DNA of 64,000 nt, taken from Gammaproteobacteria bacterium (lineage in GTDB: Bacteria > Pseudomonadota > Gammaproteobacteria > Steroidobacterales > Woeseiaceae). Where the stretch lies: contig JAOUIH010000009.1 in NCBI GenBank assembly GCA_029884165.1, positions 1 through 64,000 of the forward strand, written 5' to 3'. This document shows positions 46,061 through 53,676 of the stretch, piece after piece (within the stretch, counting starts at the first letter, position 1; each line of letters begins with the position of its first letter). The notes under the pieces are model-generated. The model had not been told where the DNA came from and searched no databases. It saw nothing but the letters and a program-made list of their open reading frames with translations. A program made the translations under genes and the position numbers.

Positions 46061-46683
46061 GGCAGGTTCCTGAGCGCCGCGAACGACAGGGTGAGGACCA
46101 GGCCGACGCCAACGAACACGGCGGTAGTCTTTTGACCGATAGCCGCGCTCCGAAGCCAGGCCCGATCTCCCACGCAGACCAAGCCGGCAGTGGCCAGCAG
46201 CAACAGGGCCTGGTACCACGTGCCGAAGTACAGACCGCTGCCAAGGACGTGCCAGAGCGCGGCGGCGATCGTTGCGATGGCGAGCAAGCGGTGCCAGTAG
46301 CGGAAATTTGCGTAGCGGCGGTGCAGTCGCAGCCGGTACTGGGGCATGCCGACGATCATCATGCCGATCAGCAACACGAAGCCGGCGCAGCCGAGCCACA
46401 TGTACAGGGGCGCGCCCGGCTGTAGGTACGTGATTGCAACGGGATCGAGCAGCAGGAACCAGAACGCATGGGTAGCCGCTATCGCCAGCACGGCATAGCC
46501 GAAGACCTGGTGCGCCCGCAGGTTGATGCCGGGGCCGCTGGAGGCGACGAGGTGCAGCAGTCCGCCCAGGGCGACGAGTCCGAGGCCGTTGCCCGCATCC
46601 CATAGCAGGCCGGCGCCGAGCGTTGGCGCGGCGAGAAATGAGAGCAGCGCCACGGCGCCCAGTGTCAGCAACAGTCCTTTCAT
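46057..46683 (-). CDS. Cytochrome b / ferric reductase-like transmembrane protein
   Basis: 208 aa with about six membrane spans. Histidines placed on neighbouring spans (LRAHQVFGYAV and AATHAFWF, then RYWHRLLAIA and ALWHVLGSG) fit two b-type haems. This is the ferric reductase-like transmembrane fold, without NAD or FAD domains, so it must pair with other electron carriers. It is translated together with the tetrahaem c gene downstream (GTGA overlap). The ATG is at 46683. It is divergent from the DUF998 gene. Confidence 0.88.
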   Translation of the reverse strand: MKGLLLTLGAVALLSFLAAPTLGAGLLWDAGNGLGLVALGGLLHLVASSGPGINLRAHQVFGYAVLAIAATHAFWFLLLDPVAITYLQPGAPLYMWLGCAGFVLLIGMMIVGMPQYRLRLHRRYANFRYWHRLLAIATIAAALWHVLGSGLYFGTWYQALLLLATAGLVCVGDRAWLRSAAIGQKTTAVFVGVGLVLTLSFAALRNLP

Positions 46684-46789
46684 ATGAATCAGCCGAGTGT
46701 ATACCGCCCGGCGGCAGCCGTGGCGCCGAGGCTCAGCCCTCGAGGACCTTCCGGCGGCAGTTGCGGTATGCTCGCCCGGTCAACGATCG

Positions 46790-47374
46790 ATGCGGGCCGC
46801 GATGCGCGACACGAACACTGCGAAGACGGCGATCCGGGTCCTCGTGCTGGCGAGCCTGGCCGCGATCTTCGCCGGACCCTGGTATACCGAGCCCGGCTAC
46901 GACTGGATAGCCCATTCCGTCAGCGAACTCGCCGGGCAGCACACGAAGAATGCGTGGATCATGCGAGGTGGCCTGCTCGCGCTGGGGGCTGCCTCCATCG
47001 CCGGCTTTCTCGCGTTTCGGCCTGGGTTTAATGTCCTTTTCGCCGGCTTCGGCCTGTTTATCGCGCTATCCGCCCTGTTCCCGCACAAGCCTTTCGTCAC
47101 CGACAGGCCGTACTCGGAATTGCTCGACCAGGTCCACAGCATATGCGCAAGCGTTGCCGGCCTGTGCGCGGTACTCGGCTTCGTGTTCAAAGCGCGTGTT
47201 GCAGAGGCCAGGGCAGCGATGCTTTCGTATGCACTGATCGCCGCTGCCTACACTCTTGTGCCGATGCTGATGTTCTCGCTGCCCGCCTGGCAGGGATTGT
47301 TTCAGCGAGCGCTGTTTCTGAGCTTCTCGATCTGGGTACTGGCCGATGGCCTGCCCCGGCGCAGGGACGCTTAG
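46790..47374 (+). CDS. DUF998 family membrane protein
   Basis: About 194 aa with six predicted spans. The pattern WYTEPGYDWIAHSVSELAGQ near the N-terminus, PGFN and HSICASVAGLCAV match the DUF998 family. Function is unknown. ATG 46790 and ATG 46802 are both possible; the ORF extension upstream is divergent-promoter sequence. Convergent with the TldD-like gene, with stop codons three bases apart. Confidence 0.82.
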   Translation: MRAAMRDTNTAKTAIRVLVLASLAAIFAGPWYTEPGYDWIAHSVSELAGQHTKNAWIMRGGLLALGAASIAGFLAFRPGFNVLFAGFGLFIALSALFPHKPFVTDRPYSELLDQVHSICASVAGLCAVLGFVFKARVAEARAAMLSYALIAAAYTLVPMLMFSLPAWQGLFQRALFLSFSIWVLADGLPRRRDA

Positions 47375-47377
47375 GGG

Positions 47378-48916
47378 TCAGGCCAGCGGCTGGACCGAAA
47401 TCCTGTCCACCAGCACGCTCGGCATGCCCTGCGACACCGGAACGCGCTGGCCGTTCTTGCCGCAGGTCCAGCCGCCCGGATCCATACGGAAGTCGTTCGC
47501 GACCATGCGAATGCCGGCCAGCGTGGCTGGTCCGTTACCGGCCAGCCGGATATCGCGCAGTGGCATGCGCAGCCGACCGCCCTCGATGAGCCAGCCGTTG
47601 CGAACGACGAAGTCGTAATCGCCGGAGCCGAGCTGCACGTTGCCGCCGGTAAAGGTTTCGACGAGGATCCCGCGATCCACCGCGGCGACCAGCTCGTCGC
47701 GCTCGTGCGTCCCATTATCAATGAACGTGCACGTCATGCGCGGCATCGGCTGGTGACGATAGGTCTGGCGCCTGCCGGATCCGGTCGGCTCGACGCCGGC
47801 CCGCCGTGCGCTGGCGGCGTCGTGCAGGTACGAACGCAACACGCCGTTTTCGACCAGCAGGTTCCTCCGGCAGGCATTCCCCTCATCGTCGTAATTCAAC
47901 GCGCCGCGCTCGCCGGCCAGGGTCCCCTGGTCGACGAGATTGATCGGCGCTTCGGCTATGCGTTCACCGATGCGGTTGGCGTAAATGCTGTCGCCGCGAT
48001 CGACGAAGTCCGCCTCCAGCGTGTGGCCTATCGCCTCGTGGAGCAGAACGCCGCCGGTGCCGGCCGCCAGGATGACAGGGAACTCTCCCGCCGGCGGCAT
48101 CCTCGCCTCGAACAGCAGCATCGTCCGCTGGACGGCGACGTCGACCAGCTCTGCAACGCGGGCGTCGCTGTACCAGTCGAGCCCGGCCCGCGCCGCCATG
48201 TTCGCGAAACCCGAGTGCGTCACGCCGTTTCTCGTTGCCGACACCTGGATGCTAAGGCGGGTCATCGGTCGATAGTCCCTGATGAGCCGCCCGTCCGCCG
48301 TCGCGAGCAGTACGCGTTCGTCCGTGTCCGACCACGAAACGGTGACGTTGTCGATCGCCGGGTCCGACTGCCGGGCCAGGCGATCCGCGAGGCTCAGCAC
48401 GGGCAGCTTGCGATCGAATCCGATCTCGACCCATGGAACGGACGTCCGGTAAAGACCGCCCTCCTCGCCCCGCACAAGCACGGAGGGCGACGCCGGTGAC
48501 CCGACACGGATCGCGCTGGCCGCCTCGTCCGCCGCCGCCAGCATGCCATCCATGCTCAAGTCCTCGGTCGAGCTAAAGCCGCTGCCGTCGGACCCCGCCA
48601 CGCGCAGGCCGAGGCCCTGCGTGATCTCCGCGCCGCCGGGCCGCACCTCGCCGAGATCCATTCGCAGCAGCGTCTGCCGTCGATGCTGAAAATAAAGATC
48701 GGCCGAATCCGCCCCGTTCACGGTCAGCCGCGACAGGATGCGCGCGATGTCTCTCTCGTCGACCCCGAACCAGGCGAAGAACGGGTCGGCAACCGTCGGC
48801 GCCGACACCGTGCGCGCCGCCTGGACACCGCAGCCTGCCAGGAAAGTCGGCATGGCGATGAGACTGACCCCGCCGGCTGCGGCGCGCCGCAGGAAATGCC
48901 GCCGCGACCAGCTCAC
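47378..48916 (-). CDS. TldD-like metalloprotease with Tat signal and lipobox
   Basis: 512 aa TldD/PmbA family protein. The zinc site is LLHEAIGHTLEADFV (about residue 292), the TldD-type HExxxH, and GSGRRQTYRHQPMPRM and a C-terminal GGWTCGKNGQRVPV segment follow, as in TldD. Unlike cytoplasmic TldD, it begins SWSRRHFLRRAAAGG and continues to FLAGCG, a twin-arginine signal with a plausible lipobox Cys. GTG 48916 overlaps the LysE gene stop (GTGA). No TldE partner is seen here. It could act on exported peptides; this is inference. Confidence 0.87.
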   Translation of the reverse strand: MSWSRRHFLRRAAAGGVSLIAMPTFLAGCGVQAARTVSAPTVADPFFAWFGVDERDIARILSRLTVNGADSADLYFQHRRQTLLRMDLGEVRPGGAEITQGLGLRVAGSDGSGFSSTEDLSMDGMLAAADEAASAIRVGSPASPSVLVRGEEGGLYRTSVPWVEIGFDRKLPVLSLADRLARQSDPAIDNVTVSWSDTDERVLLATADGRLIRDYRPMTRLSIQVSATRNGVTHSGFANMAARAGLDWYSDARVAELVDVAVQRTMLLFEARMPPAGEFPVILAAGTGGVLLHEAIGHTLEADFVDRGDSIYANRIGERIAEAPINLVDQGTLAGERGALNYDDEGNACRRNLLVENGVLRSYLHDAASARRAGVEPTGSGRRQTYRHQPMPRMTCTFIDNGTHERDELVAAVDRGILVETFTGGNVQLGSGDYDFVVRNGWLIEGGRLRMPLRDIRLAGNGPATLAGIRMVANDFRMDPGGWTCGKNGQRVPVSQGMPSVLVDRISVQPLA

Positions 48917-49518
48917 GCGTTCCGCCTCGCGGCCAGTGCCAGCCCGAGACCCGCCGTGATCAGCAGGGATCCAGTGACGCGCTCTCGCAACAGCGCGGAT
49001 CGTTCGAGCCATCGCCGCGCCGATCCCGCGCAAAGCGCCCACAGCGAGTCGCCGGCACCGATGACGAACAGGTAGACGGCCGCCAGGACCGTCAACTCGC
49101 CGGCGGCGTTCGCCGCGGATCCGACGAACTGGGGCAGGAACGCCGCGTTGAACAGCAGCGTCTTGGGATTGAGTATGGCCAGCAGCAAGCCTCTCCAGAA
49201 AGCACGGCGGGCCGGCGCCGGCGGCTCGACCGCAGCCAGGGTCGCGCGCCGCCAGGACCGGATGCCCAGCCAGACCAGGTAGGCCGCACCCAGCCACTTC
49301 AGCCAGTAAAGTGTGACGGCAGCCGATTCGACGAGGGTCGCGAGGCCGGCGACAACGAGCGTGAGCTGCACAGCAACGCCGAGCGTCGTTCCGACCACGG
49401 TAAGCAAGCCCTGGCGCAGGCCGCGGCCCAGGCAGGTAGCCACGATCAGCGCGACGTTCGGGCCGGGAATCATCACCAGCAACCCGGTCGCGATAGCGAG
49501 CGCAAGAACGTTTTCCAT
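48913..49518 (-). CDS. LysE family amino-acid exporter
   Basis: 201 aa with six predicted spans. It begins VLALAIATGLLVMIPGPNVALIVA and has the family's GPNVALI and WLGIRSWRRA segments, typical of LysE/RhtB translocators. Substrate is unknown. Its stop overlaps the GTG of the TldD-like gene. Possible export of amino acids or small peptides released by the neighbouring peptidase is a guess. Confidence 0.9.
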   Translation of the reverse strand: MENVLALAIATGLLVMIPGPNVALIVATCLGRGLRQGLLTVVGTTLGVAVQLTLVVAGLATLVESAAVTLYWLKWLGAAYLVWLGIRSWRRATLAAVEPPAPARRAFWRGLLLAILNPKTLLFNAAFLPQFVGSAANAAGELTVLAAVYLFVIGAGDSLWALCAGSARRWLERSALLRERVTGSLLITAGLGLALAARRNA

Positions 49519-49586
49519 CAGTCGATCCTCAACGCCGCGTATATCACCCGTTATTGCACCAGCCTGCCGCGACGTATGTCACGGCC

Positions 49587-50207
49587 TCAGCGCCGGCGGC
49601 CACGCTTCCAGTGATTGAGCAACAGGAATCCGAAAAGCATGCCGCCGAGGTGTGCGAAGTTGGCTATGCCGGGCGTTGCTCCGGAGAAGCCGAGGTACAG
49701 CTCGAGCAGGCCGAACAGGAGCACCATGTACTTCGCTTTCATCGGTATCGGGGGGAACAGCAGCATGACCATGCGATTCGGAAAGGTCATGCCGAAGGCG
49801 AGCAGTAGCCCGAAAACACCACCCGAGGCTCCGACCGTCGCATAGCCACCGCCCTGCAGGCTGGCAACAATCAGCTGCACAAAGCCCGCGCCCACCACGC
49901 AGACGAGGTAATAGGTCAGGAACCGGCGCGACCCCATCATCACCTCGAGCTCGCGTCCGAACATCCACAGCATGAACATGTTGAACATCAGGTGGACGAT
50001 GTCGCCGTGCAGGAAACCATAGGTCAGGAGCTGCCAGGGATAGAAATCGGCCCTGAGCGAATCCAGCGCCCACAATGCCAGGTAACGGTCGAAGATGCCC
50101 GGCAGGAACTGCTGCCCGGCAAAGGCCAGCCCGTTGAGCACGAGAATGACGAAGATGACGTCCGGAATGGCGCCGCTGGCGCGCCGCCGAAAAGCTGGCT
50201 GGTTCAA
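49587..50207 (-). CDS. Rhomboid family intramembrane serine protease
   Basis: 206 aa with six spans. The catalytic Ser is in VGASGGVFGLL and the His in NFAHLGGMLFG; the upstream segment GFLHGDIVHLMFNMFMLWMFG carries the conserved Asn-His region. The start is TTG 50207, overlapping the stop of an unassigned short frame (TTGA). It is an active-site-complete rhomboid; its substrate is unknown. It follows the MOSC gene on the same strand. Confidence 0.92.
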   Translation of the reverse strand: MNQPAFRRRASGAIPDVIFVILVLNGLAFAGQQFLPGIFDRYLALWALDSLRADFYPWQLLTYGFLHGDIVHLMFNMFMLWMFGRELEVMMGSRRFLTYYLVCVVGAGFVQLIVASLQGGGYATVGASGGVFGLLLAFGMTFPNRMVMLLFPPIPMKAKYMVLLFGLLELYLGFSGATPGIANFAHLGGMLFGFLLLNHWKRGRRR

Positions 50208-50282
50208 TGTTCGAGGATCCGCATTGCGTCGGGGTCGGCAGAGTCTACGACAATTGTGCGCCCGGCGCGTTCCCGGCCGGCA

Positions 50283-50726
50283 TCAGTCCGGTCCGCACAC
50301 CCGAACAGGGCTGTCCAGCCGGATTTCGCCGCCCTCGATCACGCGGCAGCAAATCCCGCCGCGCCAGTACGGCTGCAGCGCGCGCCTCAATCCCTCGCAT
50401 TGCTCATCCATCCGGGCGCATGGGGCGGTCTCCATGGTCACGGCGAGCCGGACGTCGCCGACCTCGATGACGGATCCGATCGCCTGCGGCAGCTCGACGC
50501 CGCCGACCAGGATGTTGGCACGCCGGGTGGTCCAGGGAAGCGAGCGGCCTGCGTCGGCGCAGGCGGATTGCCAGGCCTCATTGGACAGCAGCGTGACCTG
50601 CCGGTCGCCGGGCCGTCCCCGGGAGTCGCCCGCAACCCCGCTGGCCGTCGTGATGACGGCGGACTCCAGCGTTTCCATGACGGCGCGCTTGCCGGCGCGC
50701 CGCGCTATACCGAGTACCCGGCCCAT
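50283..50726 (-). CDS. MOSC domain protein
   Basis: 147 aa single MOSC domain. The conserved Cys lies in TAPCARMDEQCEG, preceded by GDRQVTLLSNEAW and RRANILVGGV, and followed by GGICCRVIEGGEIRLDSPV. Such proteins deliver sulfur or handle molybdenum cofactor. A short stretch after its stop reads open in another frame and ends RILEH at the rhomboid start; I leave it unannotated. Confidence 0.88.
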   Translation of the reverse strand: MGRVLGIARRAGKRAVMETLESAVITTASGVAGDSRGRPGDRQVTLLSNEAWQSACADAGRSLPWTTRRANILVGGVELPQAIGSVIEVGDVRLAVTMETAPCARMDEQCEGLRRALQPYWRGGICCRVIEGGEIRLDSPVRVCGPD

Positions 50727-50775
50727 GCGTCAATCTCCGGAACGACTGCCCCGCAGTTTAACCAGGGGTCGCGGA

Positions 50776-51918
50776 TCAGTACCAGAACGAAAAGAAGAGC
50801 TGGTAGACGGTGGCGTCGAGGGCATACAGCGGTTCCGTGCCGACCACGGCATCGCCGGATATGTCGCGAAACTCGTCGTAGTCGACCTGCAGAAAGTCGA
50901 CGGAGAAGTTGACGGAGCCGCGATCGATGAAGTTCCAGCCGTCGCGCAGGAACTCGTAGCTGGCCGCCAGCTTGAACGTGTGGCTGGTCATCGGGCTCAG
51001 TTCCTTGTCCCGGCCGCGAAAGTTCGTCTGCTCCGAACGCTGAAACAGGTCGCGGAAGAAGTGCGCACCCGTCTGGTCATGCCACCGGTACTTCGCCTCG
51101 AAAGTCCAGTCGCCCATCGGGTGCACGTAGGTGATCGCCGCCGTGTGCGAGGTGATGTCCCAGGTGTCCGCAAAGTACCGGTACTCGCCCTGGATCGCCG
51201 CTCGATACGGCAGGTAGTACCGGGCGCGGAGGCCGACGGCATTGCTCGTCCGCGTCGCCGGATAGAGCTCGGGCTCGAAGCTGTAGCCGATCGGGTTCGC
51301 GGAATCGAGGTAGCGGACCGACCGATACGGGTTATTCAGGAATCCCTCGTCGGTAATCGTTTCGAAATTCAGGCTCGCGATCAGATTGCGGGTCAGGATT
51401 TGCGTCAGCCCGATGCCATAATGCTGGCGAGTGTTGTCACGACTGAAGTCCGGGTTGTCGGAGCGACCGACCGTATCGTCACCCAGTGCGTAACTCAGCG
51501 TCAGGGTCGTCAGGTCGCCGAACATGTCCTGGCTGACGGAGAAACTGTAAGTCGTTGCATCGAAATCGCTTTCTTCACTGTTGGTGAAGTTTGCGCTCAT
51601 CGTCGTGTTGCCGCGCAGGTAGTCCATGCCCAGCGACCACTGCTTGCGCTCCTCGGTGTAGGGGCTCGCGGTCGTAATGACGTCGATGGACGCAGAGCTC
51701 ACCATGTCGACGTAATAGTTGCCGACGACGGAGACGCTCTTGCCGACCTTTTTGCGGACCAGGAGTGACGGCCCGTCGATCTCGACTCCACCGCCGTCGT
51801 ACAGGTGGTACAGCAGGTCGGCCCGGTCGTCGGGCAGCACGCCGGCCAACGACTGCTGCGCCAGCGCGAGCAGCAGCGCCGCCACGCCCAGGCCGATGCG
51901 TTTCACATTCGTAATCAC
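50776..51918 (-). CDS. DUF3570 outer-membrane beta-barrel protein
   Basis: 380 aa with a signal peptide (LGVAALLLALAQQSLAG). Alternating strand pattern throughout, and a terminal hydrophobic strand VYQLFFSFWY suggests an outer-membrane barrel. DRADLLYHLYDGGGVEIDGPS and the long strand set match DUF3570. It lies 17 bases after the DUF4266 gene. The start is GTG 51918. In related genomes I recall the DUF4266-DUF3570 pair next to a thioredoxin-like protein and an ApbE flavinyltransferase; those genes are missing here. Confidence 0.85.
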   Translation of the reverse strand: MITNVKRIGLGVAALLLALAQQSLAGVLPDDRADLLYHLYDGGGVEIDGPSLLVRKKVGKSVSVVGNYYVDMVSSASIDVITTASPYTEERKQWSLGMDYLRGNTTMSANFTNSEESDFDATTYSFSVSQDMFGDLTTLTLSYALGDDTVGRSDNPDFSRDNTRQHYGIGLTQILTRNLIASLNFETITDEGFLNNPYRSVRYLDSANPIGYSFEPELYPATRTSNAVGLRARYYLPYRAAIQGEYRYFADTWDITSHTAAITYVHPMGDWTFEAKYRWHDQTGAHFFRDLFQRSEQTNFRGRDKELSPMTSHTFKLAASYEFLRDGWNFIDRGSVNFSVDFLQVDYDEFRDISGDAVVGTEPLYALDATVYQLFFSFWY

Positions 51919-51935
51919 GTCGGTCTCGTCACGTT

Positions 51936-52178
51936 TCAGTTGCAGCCGCAGCCGCCGCCCGCCGCGCCTTCGCCGCCGCGCGCGCCTTCGCGCGCTTCGT
52001 ATACGTGCTGGATATAGGCTGTCGACACGGGGTTCGCGTCGAGGAACATGATGGGATCTGCCAAGCGGTCTCGCTCATACGGTTTGACCCAGGGCTCGAT
52101 GGATCCGCAGGCACCCAGCATTGCCCCCATCACGGCCAATACGGTGATTTTCAGGCTGTTTTTCAGCTTCATGACCAT
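51936..52178 (-). CDS. DUF4266 lipoprotein with Gly/Cys tail
   Basis: 80 aa. The signal ends in AMLGACGS with a lipobox Cys. The mature region has the DUF4266 pattern EPWVKPYERDRLADPIMFLD. The last residues are Gly-rich and end GGGCGCN with two cysteines, a feature shared by this family in my recollection. It is between the OMP barrel and DUF3570 genes. The Cys tail may bind metal, form disulfides or be modified; unknown. An alternative ATG lies two codons downstream. Confidence 0.85.
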   Translation of the reverse strand: MVMKLKNSLKITVLAVMGAMLGACGSIEPWVKPYERDRLADPIMFLDANPVSTAYIQHVYEAREGARGGEGAAGGGCGCN

Positions 52179-52225
52179 GCTCCAAGCTTAGCGTGGTGTT
52201 GCCCGGGCGGACCGTGACCCCGTCC

Positions 52226-52912
52226 TCAGAAGAACACCGTTACGCCCAGGTGGGCCTCCAGGTTATGCGTCGTCTTGTCCTCGCCGAGGATATCGATGTC
52301 GAACAGGTGATCGCGAAAGTCGATATGTAGTGCGACAGCATCGGTCAGCAGGAACCGGTAGCCGGCGCCGAAATTGACGGTGAACCGGTCGTCACCCGCG
52401 AACCGCGTCGAACCGAGCCCGGCAATCAGGTACAGGGTCGAGTTGTAGGCCCGGTTCTCACCGAAGAACACCTCGCCGGGCAGGATGTTGTAGCCCAGGT
52501 TCAGGTTGTAATAGGTGAAGGTCCGGTCGTCGTCGGACAGGATCGGGGCACCCCCGCTGAGGCGCTCGAAGCTGGTCAGCCCTGCCTCGGACTGGCCGAC
52601 CGTGCCTTCGACGAAGAAGCCCTCGGTGACGTGGTATGCCAGCCGGATGCCATAGACGAGGTCGGATTCGAAGTCCTCGATGCTCATTATGCCGGCGAAC
52701 GCGCCGACTTCGAAGTTTTCCGTATCGATGTCCGCTTCCCGGACCTCGCGGCGCTCGACCTCCGGCTCGATGACCTGCCCCGGTTCCTCGGCGGTCGGCG
52801 GGGGCGCGGACTCGTCACCCATGCCGAGCAGGTTCTTCGTGGCCGCGCAGCCGGACAGCCCGAGCGCCAGCGCAGGCACAATCAGAAAAAGAAGGCGAAT
52901 CCGACTTTCCAT
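52226..52912 (-). CDS. Outer-membrane beta-barrel domain lipoprotein
   Basis: 228 aa. A signal peptide ends in GLSGCAA (lipobox), then a low-complexity linker rich in P and E (residues about 35-60), then an eight-strand-like barrel domain ending VTVFF. It resembles the OMP family seen in myxobacteria and some gammaproteobacteria. The start overlaps the end of the SH3b-barrel gene by 31 bases. Probably forms a pair with that gene product. Confidence 0.78.
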   Translation of the reverse strand: MESRIRLLFLIVPALALGLSGCAATKNLLGMGDESAPPPTAEEPGQVIEPEVERREVREADIDTENFEVGAFAGIMSIEDFESDLVYGIRLAYHVTEGFFVEGTVGQSEAGLTSFERLSGGAPILSDDDRTFTYYNLNLGYNILPGEVFFGENRAYNSTLYLIAGLGSTRFAGDDRFTVNFGAGYRFLLTDAVALHIDFRDHLFDIDILGEDKTTHNLEAHLGVTVFF

Positions 52913-53676
52913 TCCTCTACTTCCTCGTTGTCGTCACGGCTCGTAAACACGACGTAACTCTTGTATTCGGCGCGCAGCAGGAACCGCTGGGTCGCGTACA
53001 TACGCACTCCGGCTCCCACGTGCGCAACCTGGTCGGTTCGGTCCTCGCCCTGGACGATGGTTGATTTCGGCTCCGTGTGTATGACCCCGGTGCCCAAGGT
53101 AAAAAACGGTGAGATGCGCCAGTCCGGCCAGGTCTCGTGTATGACGTTCAGGCTGGCCATCCAGCCATTGGAAAAGTTGCCGAGTATCTGCGAACCCCAG
53201 ACTTCGATGCCTACATGCGGATTCAGCGAGTAGGCCCCATAAACCGACAGGATATTCGCTCCGCCGAAGTCCCCGGCCAGCACGCCGGCTTCCCAGCGCG
53301 AATTCGTGAAGTCGGCAAGCCCGGGCGCCGTGAATTCGACCGGTTCACCGCTCGGCTGCAGCGTCAGCTGCAACTGCGCGCGGTCGACCCAGCCTTCGCG
53401 CCCTTCCGTCGAACGCACCAGGAACCAGTCGGTCCGGCGCTTGAGTATGGCCACCGCCTCGCCGCGATCGACGACGTGAAATTTCGGGTAGCCCACGCCC
53501 GGGCCGGTCCGCATCTCGAGATAGGGATCGGCAACAATTACCGTCGCGGGTTCGTCGGCCGCGCCCGCCGGGTCGGCGAATAGCGCCTGACTGGCAATGA
53601 GCAGCAGGACGCCGATCCGACCGATACTAATTGATCGGAGCGTCGAAAGGATTGTTGTAATACTGCGCTCCGACAT
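52882..53676 (-). CDS. SH3b plus outer-membrane barrel protein
   Basis: 264 aa. A signal peptide (RIGVLLLIASQALFADPAGA) is followed by an SH3b-like domain (YLEMRTGPGVGYPKFHVVDRG to EGWVDRAQL, about residues 45-105). A barrel domain of the same type as the neighbouring OMP protein follows and ends KVGFAFFF. It overlaps the HzsA-related gene by 50 bases at its 5' end. SH3b could bind peptidoglycan and anchor the barrel to the wall. Confidence 0.8.
   Translation of the reverse strand: MSERSITTILSTLRSISIGRIGVLLLIASQALFADPAGAADEPATVIVADPYLEMRTGPGVGYPKFHVVDRGEAVAILKRRTDWFLVRSTEGREGWVDRAQLQLTLQPSGEPVEFTAPGLADFTNSRWEAGVLAGDFGGANILSVYGAYSLNPHVGIEVWGSQILGNFSNGWMASLNVIHETWPDWRISPFFTLGTGVIHTEPKSTIVQGEDRTDQVAHVGAGVRMYATQRFLLRAEYKSYVVFTSRDDNEEVEEWKVGFAFFF

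Noticed and set aside
50205-50282. Short open stretch between MOSC and rhomboid genes reading ...DSADPDAMRILEH
   Set aside because: It has no start codon, overlaps the MOSC stop, and is too short to assign; noted because it ends with a TTGA overlap at the rhomboid start.
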